64,000 nucleotides of DNA from Golubevia sp. BC0850 (lineage: Eukaryota; Basidiomycota; Exobasidiomycetes; Golubeviales; Golubeviaceae): positions 434,001-498,000 of the forward strand of contig JAAVVG010000003.1 in assembly GCA_012976225.1 (NCBI GenBank), in the 5' to 3' direction. Below the pieces are notes generated by a model. The model saw only the letters and a program-made list of their open reading frames with translations, was not told the DNA's origin and searched no databases. The translations under genes and the position numbers were made by a program. Shown here piece by piece: positions 33,041 to 42,937 of this stretch. Numbering within the stretch: position 1 is the first letter of the stretch; each line of letters opens with the position of its first letter.

Positions 33041-33563
33041 ATGTCTTCAGGAGGTAAATCAGGAGGAAATGCCGGTGATGCTTCCACTTCCAAGTCTCAA
33101 TCTCGTTCTGCCAAGGCTGGACTTCAATTCCCAGTCGGACGTATCCATCGTCTTCTCAGAAAGGGAAATTACGCTCAACGTGTTGGTGCTGGAGCTCCAG
33201 CACCAGGCGAGTCTTTCTTTCTATAATTCATTTCACTTGTTATCACTTCCTTCGTCTTCAACGCGTCGATTCTAACCTTCAATTCTCTCGTCCCTCTCTA
33301 TACCAGCAACAGTCTACCTCACCGCCGTCCTAGAGTACCTAGCCGCTGAAATCCTAGAGTTGGCCGGTAACGCTGCTCGTGACAACACGAAGTCTCGTAT
33401 CATTCCTCGTCACTTGCAACTAGCCATCCGTAACGATGAAGAGTTGAACAAGCTACTCGGTGGAGTTACCATCTCTCAAGGAGAAGTCTTACCTTTCATT
33501 CAATCCGAACTTCTACCAGCCAAGAGCGGAAAAGCTACCAAGAAGTCTTCTCAAGAAGTCTAA
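33041..33563 (+). CDS. HTA: Histone H2A (H2A.X-type SQE tail)
   Basis: Core nucleosome histone. Exon 1 (33041..33206) codes [33 protein letters not shown]; exon 2 codes [25 protein letters not shown] and [21 protein letters not shown]. The C-terminus KKSSQEV carries the SQ-acidic-hydrophobic motif phosphorylated at DNA breaks, so the main H2A doubles as H2A.X, as in yeasts. The intron has a GC donor (CAG then GCGAGT) and two acceptors six bases apart (exon 2 from 33307 or 33313), adding either Ala-Pro or Ala-Pro-Ala-Thr between GAGAP and VYL compared with other H2As. Length is 138 or 140 residues. A perfect 20-bp palindrome (33185..33204) overlaps the exon end. Confidence 0.95.
33185..33204. 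repeat. Perfect 20-bp palindrome at the H2A exon 1 end
   Basis: GGTGCTGGAGCTCCAGCACC reads the same on both strands and ends two bases before the last base of exon 1 and the GC donor. It encodes part of GAGAPAP. As RNA it could fold into a hairpin next to the splice donor. Confidence 0.85.
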
Positions 33564-34259
33564 ACGGTCGCCTTGCTCTTCTCTTTTTGTTCACAGTTTC
33601 CTTTGCATTCTCCCTGTAATCTTTACCCGAGTTTTGAATCTTGTATTATAACCTTTCTTGCAAATGCTCGATTTGCTTGACGTGTCTTTAGACTCTTTGG
33701 GATCTGCACATTCAAGTCGTTGCTCGTTAGTCTTCGCTATCAGGCTGCATCATGCATGCTTCGTTACGGACTGCGGTCTGACCTTCGGTCTTTACACTCG
33801 CCTGGTCGCCTCTCTCCTTTCATTTGGGAATTACAATCGGAAAGCTATCCCGCTACATCGAAGCTGCAAGTCTTCGTCTTCGTTCAATCATTCCGTTTTG
33901 AATGTGAAACTGAGGTTCAGAAATACCACGATGACACACTTTATCTAGGGTCATGACGTAGGCGTCCTTCTCCTGAAGTCCATCAGCTATTGAGCACAGT
34001 CAGTTAATCTGAATCAAGGAAACAACCAGCGCCTTGCTACTGCCATGTACTGGTGACTTAAAACAATTCTGGGGATGCGAACCTTAAGCCTTCACCAGGA
34101 GAGCATCAACAAGAAGGGAACGATATCTTAAAGGATCAAGATATCAAGCAACAAGAGGATGAATGTTCAAGGCTGAGTACTTGGGGTACCAAAGGTATAA
34201 GCGGTAGATAATGAGTGTTGGGAGTGAAAAGATACGAAATAAAGGACTGGAAGAGAGTT
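33564..34259. other. Convergent intergenic region H2A / lipase
   Basis: About 700 bp lie between stop codons. The stretch 33660..34000 is less pyrimidine-biased than other intergenic DNA here and contains short inverted matches such as GCATGCATGATGC and GGACTGCGGTC. I could not assign an RNA family. No coding similarity was seen. Confidence 0.4.
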
Positions 34260-36260
34260 TTAAAGACGAACAGTTTCCCCGAAAGGCGACTTTGTGTTGT
34301 TGAGGCTCAACAACATCTTGACATTGTCCTCTCCGATAAGGTCTTTCGCTTCTGGGTCGAACAAATTAGGTAAGTTAGGAAGGCTAGTACCACACTTGAC
34401 GTAAGTGGCCTTTCCTTCGAAGGCTGCTTTGAGAAAGGCGACTGTTGGAACGATACCGAAGATGAGACCAGTGACGTGTTCCGAGACCGGGTAGGTTCCG
34501 AAGTGCTAGAGGAGGAAAGAAGAGAGCAGGGAGTGGAGTGAGTAGAGCGGGTAGATGGAGTGTGAGTAGATGTAGTAGGTAGAGCGGGAAGAAGAGACTC
34601 ACAATGTTGGCCCCTTCAGAACATTGCTCTTTGACATATGATTTTGCGTCCTTGTAAGGGATAATCTCGTCCAAAAGCGAATGGAAAATGTATCTGGGGA
34701 ACTTTGGAACTGAGATAGAGTCTGGGCTCGAGGAAACGGCCTTTAGCAAAGTCTCTTTCTTCAAGATCGCTCGGCTGATAGGTTGGTCCAGAGGATCCGA
34801 GAGGTTGAAGTATGAGGTCAACTGGGCGAAAGGGAAGCTGGAGTGAAAGAGCAGTCAGAGCGAGGATCAACCGATCAAGGGATCAAGGGATGACCCTCGA
34901 CTACAGCAAAATTGACTCACCCAGTGGCGACACTTCCGATACAGTATCCGGATTGATCAAACTTCGCAATCGCAGCTCGACCCTTTTCGGTTAGATGTTG
35001 GTCGATGAATTCCGCCAGCTCTGGATAGGCTCGTGAGACTCCGATTACTCCAGCTGTTCCGATCAGAAGGGGAAGGGGAAGGGGCCCTTCTTCAGTTGAT
35101 CGTTTTCACAGCTTACCTCCATCGAGACGAGAGAGATTGAACTCACCTCCCGCAAATCCAGCGAAAAGCCCGCCATCGATGAAGTTGAACGAACCTGTTG
35201 TAGTTTGGTGCATGAAAAGACAGCGAAAGCAGAGAGAGAGGATGAGTGTGGGGCGAGTCTCTCCAACTCCACCCGAGCTTCTCTTCAAGTGACTCTAATT
35301 GCTCACCACGAGTGTCAACAGGGGTGCCACCGTAACTAGCTCCGACCACGTTTAGTTCAGGAGCGTAGGAACCTGCTAAATTGACTGCCCAAGCTGTGGC
35401 ATGGGCCCCACCAGAGTATCCGGCAAAAGCAACTTGAGCATTGGACAGCTTGGAGAAGTTGACCAGAGCTCTCACTCCGTCCAAGACTCTCATACCTGCC
35501 TCTTGTCCAGCAATGAAAGCGGCTTTCTTGCCTTCGTGATCAGCAGCGACGACGCTGTCAAGTTGTGGGTAGAGAGAGAAGGGGAGTTCATCAGCGATGC
35601 TCTCAAGGCCATCGATCTCACTAAGCTCAGAACTTACTAGTATCCTTGACTGAGAGCCCAAGCCATATAGATCGGAGTGTCTAAGAAGTTTGTAGAGAAG
35701 ACGCCGGGCGACTTTGATCCTTTAGAGATCGCCCAAGAAGGTGCGCAATCGAATTGCACACTGTCTTCGTAGATCTGGACACTCAGGATACGGGGAGGAG
35801 AAGCAGGCTCTTGAGAAACGAGGGAGGAGAAGGGATGTTAAAAATGGATGACATCCCTGGAACGACTTATCCGGATCTTCGCCACTCACTCTTTGGCAGC
35901 AGAACAGTGGCAACAGTTGCGTCATCTTGTCTCTGAGTGTTGTGAGTGTAGTAAAGGAGCTGGTAGCTAGAGTCCAAGTTGGGTGAATCTAGACTGACAT
36001 CTACTTGACGTTGACGGATGATATCTCCTTCCTTGAATGAGTTCAAGTTAGCAGGAGCATCGTAGAACGTGTCATTGTGAGGCTGTTTTCAGGGAGAGGA
36101 AATGAAGGAGTGAGGACCAGTGAGCTACAGGATTTAACTTGGCACAGGATTGGTTTTGTGAGAGACTCACGTTTGGAAGATTTGAGGCTTGACGTTCGAC
36201 AACTAGAGGAGAAGTTAGCACCATGGGAAGAATCCAGAGAAAAAGAGCGACGAATCTCAT
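34260..36260 (-). CDS. Secreted lipase, LIP / CalA family
   Basis: Predicted extracellular triacylglycerol lipase. MRFVALFLWILPMVLTSPL is a signal peptide. Following exons give PHNDTFYDAPANLNSFKEGDIIRQR, SSYQLLYYTHNTQRQDDATVATVLLP, DSVQFDCAPSW and DTPIYMAWALSQGYYVV. The nucleophile elbow is in AFAGYSGGAHATAWAVNLAGSYAPELNVVGASYGGTP, matching Candida antarctica lipase A relatives. Later segments include FDQSGYCIGSVATG, FPRYIFHSLLDEIIPYKDAKSYVKEQCSEGANI with the likely catalytic Asp, and FGTYPVSEHVTGLIFG with the likely catalytic His. It ends SPFGETVRL. Eight or so exons are needed. Start choice follows the signal peptide; an upstream in-frame Met (about 50 residues earlier) would bury it. Confidence 0.9.
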
Positions 36261-36591
36261 ACTTGATCTCTTCGGAATTGAAAAAAGAATGGAAGTGTTG
36301 CAAGAGGCAAGGTAGAGAGGAAAGTGAAGAAATCTGAGGAAAAGGAGATCTGTGAGATTGGATCCTTTTGAAGTGTCACAGGAAGACAAACTCCGAAGGC
36401 ATTTGGCCAAATCTATCTAACACAAGTGACAAGATCCGAACCGCCCGCAGGGAATCTCATCAAAAACTCAAAAAGCAGGCAAAATGTCGGAACTGCTGAA
36501 GATCTTAACTATTAGCAAGTACAAGTACAAAAGAGATGCGCGTGAAAAGCGAGAAGGGGTTGTTGTGTATGACGATTGACGCGTTGACGTC
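36261..36591. other. Intergenic region between lipase and PEX4
   Basis: About 330 bp hold the lipase upstream region and the PEX4 3' end, both genes being on the minus strand. No TATA box or RNA gene was recognised. Confidence 0.35.
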
Positions 36592-37846
36592 TCATGGCAT
36601 GGCAGCGTGAAGCAATGTGTACATTTTGCACATTGAACGATACGCTCGAGGGTCTCCAGTCCTGAGGAGTGTGGCTGGGATAAGTGAAAGAAGAGAGGTT
36701 GGTCGGTAGAGACAGAGGCAGTGGCTCGTGAAGCTCGAAAATCGGAGAGCTGAGAGGAAAGGGAGATGAAAGGGAAAGCTTTGGAAAGATATCCAGAAAG
36801 AACTCAGGCTCACCTGCATCTACATTCAGAGGACTGTCGGGCTCCGGAGCATCCAGAAGAGCCAAGACTGCTGTACAAGCAGAGGAGAGTGTCCAAGCTG
36901 GAGACCATTGAGAAGAGAGTACATCCAGACAAATTTCGCCAGACTGAGAAGGATGCGGCAAGGGTATCCATGGAAGAAGGGAACGAAGAGAGAGGATTCG
37001 GGAGGGGTGAGGTAAGGAAAAGAGAAGGCGTGTTAGCTATAGCGAGAGGTAGCGAAAGGAGGGCAAGCCTGAACCTTTTGAGAGCTCTCGACGGAGCCAC
37101 AGCGCCCGGCTGTGAAGAAGAAGAAGCTCACCTTCCATCCTACGTTTGGATGCCAGATCTTGGTCTTGAACTGCATCGAAGGGGGTTTGGTGGGATAAGA
37201 AGCCGGAACCGTGATAGAGAGCTCAAATGTGCCACCTAGATAGAGAAGTGAGGGAGGAAGGAGAGCGAGAGCGGGTTGAGAAGGTACTGAGTCGAAGTCT
37301 AGAGAACAATAGAATCTTATGAATCCCAAGACGATGCAGGAGCGAGACCTAGGTGGCTCGGAGTAGAGACACAAGAGATGAGAGCATCTCCCACTTTGAA
37401 GCAACTTCTCTCACGTCTTCAGCCTCCAACTACCCGCTATTCCTAGGATTGCATAGCTCAAATCATCACTCACCTTCGTAGGCACCACCTTTTGGACCTC
37501 GAATGATGGCGAACCACTCGAAGAGGTCTTCTCCATCTGCATCCCACGGTCTTAACTCCAACAAGTCAGGATTGGCTGCTGCTTTCCCTTTCTTCCCAGC
37601 TTTCCTTCCCTTCCTCTTTTTCGACTCTGTATCTTTTACCGATGCTTCAGCTGCAACTTGAAAGAGCTTATTCTCTGCCTCTGAGTTGTAACCATCTGAA
37701 CCGGCTGAAGGTAGAGGAGAAGCAGGAGAGCCCAGCTCATCTCTGATAGATTCATACTCTTTCATCAATCTTCTTGCTGTCTGGGCTGGGGGTCTTACTC
37801 CTAAACCTGGAATTGCTGCATCTTGAGCTCTCCTAGTTGAAGCCAT
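36592..37846 (-). CDS. PEX4: Peroxisomal ubiquitin-conjugating enzyme Pex4
   Basis: Pex4 mono-ubiquitylates the import receptor Pex5 at the peroxisome so that it can be recycled. Exons 37846..37474, 37235..37132, 36943..36814 and 36674..36592 give 229 residues. After TARRLMKEYESIRDEL comes an insert of about 55 residues, including a Lys/Arg-rich run (KKRKGRKAGKKGK), absent from ordinary E2 folds. The core follows: LFEWFAIIRGPKGGAYEGGTFELSITVPASYPTKPP, KTKIWHPNVGWK, SGEICLDVL with the active-site Cys, and SQWSPAWTLSSACTAVLALLDAPEPDSPLNVDAATLLRTGD. PEPDSPLNVD is typical of Pex4. It ends MYTLLHAAMP. It is divergent from the SGF11-like gene over 90 bp. Confidence 0.9.
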
Positions 37847-37936
37847 GTTGTTGTGGAAAGAAGTGGTGAGTGCGGATGGAGAGAAGATTAAGATCTCAAT
37901 CTGCTGCCTCCTCCGTCTAATCCCTTCTACATAAGA
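37847..37936. promoter_or_regulatory. 90-bp divergent promoter, PEX4 / SGF11-like
   Basis: Only 90 bp separate the two start codons, so each gene's promoter must reach into the other's leader or coding region. No TATA box is visible. Confidence 0.45.
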
Positions 37937-40394
37937 ATGCCAATCGGTAAACCCAAGAGGGATCCTTCAATATCCTCTTCAGCTTTGGATCCTACTTCAA
38001 CATCCATGGAGCTTGCCAACAACTCAACCGAGTCTCACCTCTCAGATAGCAAGCCAGGATTGGGAAAGGAAGATCAACTAGACGCTCAAGACCTAAAGGG
38101 CATCTTGGTAAGTGATGAAACTTAGTTGGTTTTCTTTCATTCTGTTTCTTGAGTAGCTCGCATCAAGAGCCCCCACAGCTTTGTCATGGAGGTAGAGACG
38201 ACATCTGAACATCAGCCCTGCCTCTATCCTTTGCATCCCTCATGCCTCGTAGGCACATAGGTTTTTGTGGGTACTTCTGGACGAAGTTATTATGGACACT
38301 GCTTTGGAAGCTCATAAGAAGGAAACCAAGAAGAGACGGGAAACCTGCTCCATCTGCAACAGCAGGTAAGTACAAAGGGCAGTGCGTAGGCATGAGAGCA
38401 TCTCTTGAGACGAGCTTGGAGTTTTGGGCAGTGGGGTTGACAAGTGAAGTCGTGAAGGGTTCAGAACAGCTGCCACATCAGCTTCTACTGGGTTCAGGAG
38501 GGTGCGATGGATAAACAAGTGTTGAAGCAGCTCATACCTCTCGATCGACTCATCTGCACCTCTTCCTCGACCTGCTCTGAAGCCCTGTTAGAAGGGTGAT
38601 CGAGATCAAAGTACTGACTTGAAAATTTCCTTCCTCTTCAACTGCGCCCAGTTCATGTCGATCAATCTCCAGCAGCTCTTCATCCACGCCTCAACCTCAA
38701 GCTTTTTCTCAACCTCAAGTCCAGCCTCCTGCTGACATTGGACCTCCAGCTGCAGCTCTCGCCCAGTCTGTCGCTTCGATAGGAGCTTCGAACACTCCGG
38801 AACCTGTTGAGAGTTCGGTGGCTGCCAAACCCGCTTCAGAAGCAGAAGGCAGCGGCGTCCCTTCAACTTCCAATTCTATCGCCACTGGGGCTGGAATAGC
38901 TGCTATAGGGCCCACAGCAGTCTCCAATTCAGCGCCATCGACTCAGACGTCAACGCCAGCTGTCCTAACGCCGCCTCCGAATCCAACGACCTCAACCTCT
39001 GCTCCTCCATCCACCTCAATCACACCTGCCAAACCAACGACGAATGGAAACCATGTGGCTTCAATCGCAAGTACCAGTACGACCGATCACTACTCTCACA
39101 ATCCTCTCTACGAATGCTTGGTCTGCTCCAGGCAGGTCTCGTCGAATAGGTACGCTCCTCACTTGGCCAAATGCCTTGGACTAGGACCCAATTCGTCTTC
39201 CAAGACGTCTTCTTCCAGGAAAGGGAAAGCTTCTGATACAAACGCGGCCGCTCTAGCTTTCTCCAGAGGTCAGAAAGTTGCCAGTGCCTTAGAAAATCGA
39301 AAGAAAGCCATGGGAATGTCGAATGGAAGCAGCGCCAGGAATTCTCCCAACAGAGACTCGGATGACGCTTCAAACGAGGCAAGTGCCAAGAGGAAAACTT
39401 TAGCAGATAGTCTTGGTCTCAATAAGAATGGGAAGAGATCTGGAAGTCCTGTCCTGGGTGTTGGGACAGGAAATTGGAAGAGGAACAAGAATAAAACTGC
39501 CACTCCTCCTCCCTCCAGTCTGAAGGATTCAGATCCAAACTCAAGTCTCTCAGTTGGCTCTGGAATGGCTCGATCTCTTTCTGCAAACAGTCAACTACCC
39601 CTCAACGCTTCAAGTCAACCTTTCTCTCACTCTCCTCTCAACCCCAACAAGTACAACAATTCGAAGAGCTCAGACGCGAATGACCCTAAATTTGGTATCG
39701 CTGGAAGCCAAGAGAATGTCTCTCCATCAAAACCTGGTAGCCTCAACGAGGCAGATGGTCAGAGTGAAATTTTGGGAAGGAGTAAGGATGAGGACATGGA
39801 AGACTACGTCGACAGTCCAGCCCCCTCTTCTGGTTCTGGCTTGATTCTCAAAGTCGGAAAACGCAAAAGGAGAGCTGGGAAAGAGGTGAGTCGTCGGAAT
39901 GTCGCAGAATCCCAGCTTAGACCGAACTTTTGCCACCCGCAAACTAATGACCACGCTCTTCCTCGTCTCTCTCTCTCGCATTTTCTAACCTACCAGGGAG
40001 AGTCCGACGAAGACTCCTCTATACTGTCGAACTCGAACTCGTTCTCCTCAGGTGAAGCCTCTTCTGGATCTGAAGCAGAGGAGGGCTCTTCGGAAGCCGA
40101 CGACAGCTCTGACGAAGATGGAGCTGATGACGATGAGATGGATTATGATAGTGCTCTTGAGAATTCTGGTGCTCGGGGAAAGCTTGCAAATACCTACAGC
40201 AGCAAAAAGAAGGTTGGAGGAGGAGGCGGAATCGTGGACTGTGAGTGAACCGAGTGACCAAGCTATGTACCTCCAGCTCCTGCGAGATTGTATCCACTGA
40301 CCAATCTTTGCTTGACCTCTGGCTCACCTCTATTTGGCTTATTTATCTCCCAGATCCGGACTCTGGCTCAGAACAAGATGATGACGACTTCTAA
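37937..40394 (+). CDS. SGF11: SAGA-associated factor 11 (Sgf11)-like zinc-finger protein
   Basis: Sgf11 anchors the Ubp8 deubiquitinase module of SAGA and helps remove ubiquitin from H2B. Exon 2 codes a helix of the Sgf11 N-terminal type (FLWVLLDEVIMDTALEAHKKETKKRRE) followed by TCSICNS. Exon 3 codes the Sgf11 zinc finger YECLVCSRQVSSNRYAPHLAKCLG, with the C-x2-C...H-x3-C pattern. The rest is disordered: long Ser/Pro/Thr-rich spacers, basic patches (GKRKRRAGKE), an acidic Ser/Asp/Glu-rich stretch (SDEDGADDDEMDYDS) and an acidic end (EQDDDDF). Five exons give roughly 600 residues, far longer than yeast Sgf11 (about 100). Co-location with H2B, its pathway's substrate, is probably chance. An unrelated protein with an Sgf11-type finger is possible, but helix plus finger argue for Sgf11. 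Confidence 0.8.
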
Positions 40395-40623
40395 TCTCTT
40401 GCACCTCCTCCTCGCCCATTCCCCCTCTTTTATCTCGTTTCTTCTCCCCTCTTTCCTGAATTTTTGCATAACGTAGACACCATTCCATTTCTCCATTTTT
40501 GTAAACACATCTACCATCTAGCTGTTTAGGAAATTTCATTTCTCCGGTCTGCCGGCTTCATGTAAAAAAAAAAAGAGCGCGTGGGGAGCTTGAACTTCTT
40601 CCTCTTCCAAACACCACATCAAA

Positions 40624-42432
40624 ATGGCTCCAATCACATCTCCTTCTCTCGTTCTAATCAGTGGAGTTAGCGGCTTTGTTGGAATCCAGGTCGCAAAGGA
40701 GGTCAGTTAAAGTTGACCAGCTTAGTTGTGCTTGAAGAGATGGAGCTGACGGAAATCTTAATACTATCCCCGCTTCACAGGCACTCTCAAGAGGGCATCG
40801 AGTCCGAGGTACTGTCAGGTCTGCTTCGAAGGGAAAATACGTCAAGAGCCTTTTCGAAAAGCAGTGGCCAGGGAAGTTTGAGTACGTTTTAGTTGAGGAC
40901 ATCGAGAAGGTGAGTGACCAAAGTGAAGTCCGGGGAGGATGAGCTAGAGCGTAGAGGTGTTTGATCATCAAGGACCATAAAATGGATACCATAGTAGGAA
41001 TTAACAGAACAATGAGATACTCCGTTTGGGAGAAGGAGCCCGAGAAGGAGTAGAGAGCTCTGTGATTGGAGATTCTGGATCTGTGCTCCTCTACACCTCT
41101 CTATGCCCCTCCGCTTTTTCTCTACTGGAGTTCAGCGCCAACCCATCTTCTACTCTTTACAATTCTGAACTACTGGTCACCTCATCTCAGCCTGGCGTCT
41201 TCGATGATGCGGTTAGGGGAGTAATTGGAGTACTTCATACTGCGTCCCCTTTCCACTTGTGAGTCCCATTGTCAGGTCTTGAAACGCCCTGAAACTAAGT
41301 ACTTCGGTTCGGAATGTTCACAGAAACTTCTGTGGCTGATCTGAGCGTTTCTCCCGCCCTTCTACCACAGTAAGACGGAAGGGGATCCACAAGGAAAATT
41401 GATTCAACCTGCTCTCAACGGTACTCTGAATATCCTCAAATCGATTACCAAGAATGGAGACAAAGTCAGAAGAGTTATTATTACTTCTTCATATGCAGCA
41501 ATCTTGGACGTCAAAGCTCCAGTTCCGACACGCTTCGCAGAGAAGGACTGGAACGTCACTGACGTAGAGAAAGCCAAGAAGTTGAAGAACGAACAAAAAG
41601 GAGGATCTGCTTATCTTGCCTCCAAAGCGATTGCCGAGAGAGCGGCTTGGGATTATGTGAAAGAGAACAAACCTTCTTGGGACTTAGGAACGATCAATCC
41701 TCCGTAAGTCTATCTCTTGACCCGCTTCTTTGGCTAATCGGTCACGCCACTGATTTTCGTTTGATCTTTTCAACTGATATCCAGAATGGTCATGGGACCT
41801 TTCATTCACGAGTGTTCAAAGCCTGAAAATCTCAACACCTCAGAGGCAGCCGTCTATGCCCAATTGAAAGGAAAGATGCCACCAAAATCTCTTCTCGTTC
41901 CTCAGGGACCTTTTGTCGATGTCAGAGATGTTGCATTCGGTGAGTTCACCGAACATGTAGACCGAAGTTGACCAAGGGTTGCGATGAAATTGATCCTCCG
42001 ACGAGAGAGTTACTCTCCTATGGCCTTACGCTGCGAATTGATGTCCAACTTTTCCATTTTTCTCCTTCCCTTCTTCTCATAGCTCATCTCGAGGCCCTCT
42101 CATCTCCAGACGGTGCTCAAAGGTTCGCAATTTCTTGTCCAGAAGGCTCGTACACCTGGCAAGACGCTTTGGACGAAATTCACGCTTCAAAGTTGATTAC
42201 AGATGAAGAGAGGAAATTCGCCCACAAAGGAAACCCAGGGGAAGGAAAGAAGGTCGTTCAGAACACTTTAGATCCAAGTCTTTCAGTCAAAGTTTTAGGA
42301 ATGAAGTACAAGAACTTGAAAGAAACGATGGAAGGCAGTGTCTTGAGCATCAGAGATTATGAGAAGAGAAATTGGAAGGGGTTGCCTTCAGACAAGATTG
42401 CATTTGAGAATCTAGCTCATTCTAAGTTGTGA
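40624..42432 (+). CDS. NAD(P)-dependent short-chain reductase (Gre2/cinnamoyl-CoA reductase-like), SKL tail
   Basis: Extended short-chain dehydrogenase. The N-terminus LVLISGVSGFVGIQVAKE has the GxxGxxG nucleotide site. RGHRVRGTVRS follows, then LHTASPFHF-like, LIQPALNGTLNILKSI, VRRVIITSSYAA, and the catalytic YLASK (Tyr-x3-Lys). Then come WDLGTINPPMVMGPF, GPFVDVRDVA and the C-terminal ISCPEGSYTWQDALDEI. This is the pattern of methylglyoxal/isovaleraldehyde reductase Gre2 and dihydroflavonol reductases. About six exons. The protein ends ENLAHSKL, a textbook peroxisomal type-1 targeting signal, unlike cytosolic Gre2. The substrate is unknown; a peroxisomal carbonyl reductase is my inference. 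Confidence 0.88.
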
Positions 42433-42937
42433 GGGTTTGCTGATTTTGGTCGATCAGCATTCCTTATGCTGTTGTAAATTAAACACTCGAAATCATGGCG
42501 TCCTCGATTTTCACTGAAAAGCAATCTTGATTAATTGTGAGAAGAGTCGATTACATGAAGGAAATGTATGAGGAAAGCGAGACACTTGCGAGATTGTTTG
42601 GTAGGGTTTGCGGCGAATTTTGGTACGAAAAGGACTGAGGGAAGGCAGAAGAGCGAGGGTTTGTAAGTCGAAAGAGGAAGGGGTACAATCAAGTCTGAAA
42701 GGAGTTCCAAAGAACAGAAAAACAGGTAACAAGAAAAGGTAGAAGGTAAAAGAGAAAGGCGTAGAAGTCTAGAGTAGGGTGGGGGAGGATGATAGAAGAG
42801 ACGGTGACGACAGAAAGAGGTATACTGGAGAGAGATGGTATGGCGGGTTGAACAAACATACAACAGGTTGAGAAGAAGCTTGTAGATTACAAATTATATC
42901 ACATGAGACCAAGTCAGAAGAGTAGAAAAGTAGTAGA
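42433..42937. other. Convergent intergenic region reductase / CDH1
   Basis: About 500 bp of A/G-rich plus-strand sequence belong to the two 3' ends. Open frames on the minus strand here are low-complexity Ser/Leu/Phe and not convincing. No RNA gene was recognised. Confidence 0.4.

Noticed and set aside
36512-36961. Unspliced PEX4 exon 3 frame running to a Cys-rich end
   Set aside because: The splice 36814/36674 gives the standard E2 C-terminal helix (LLRTGDPRAYRSMCKMY).
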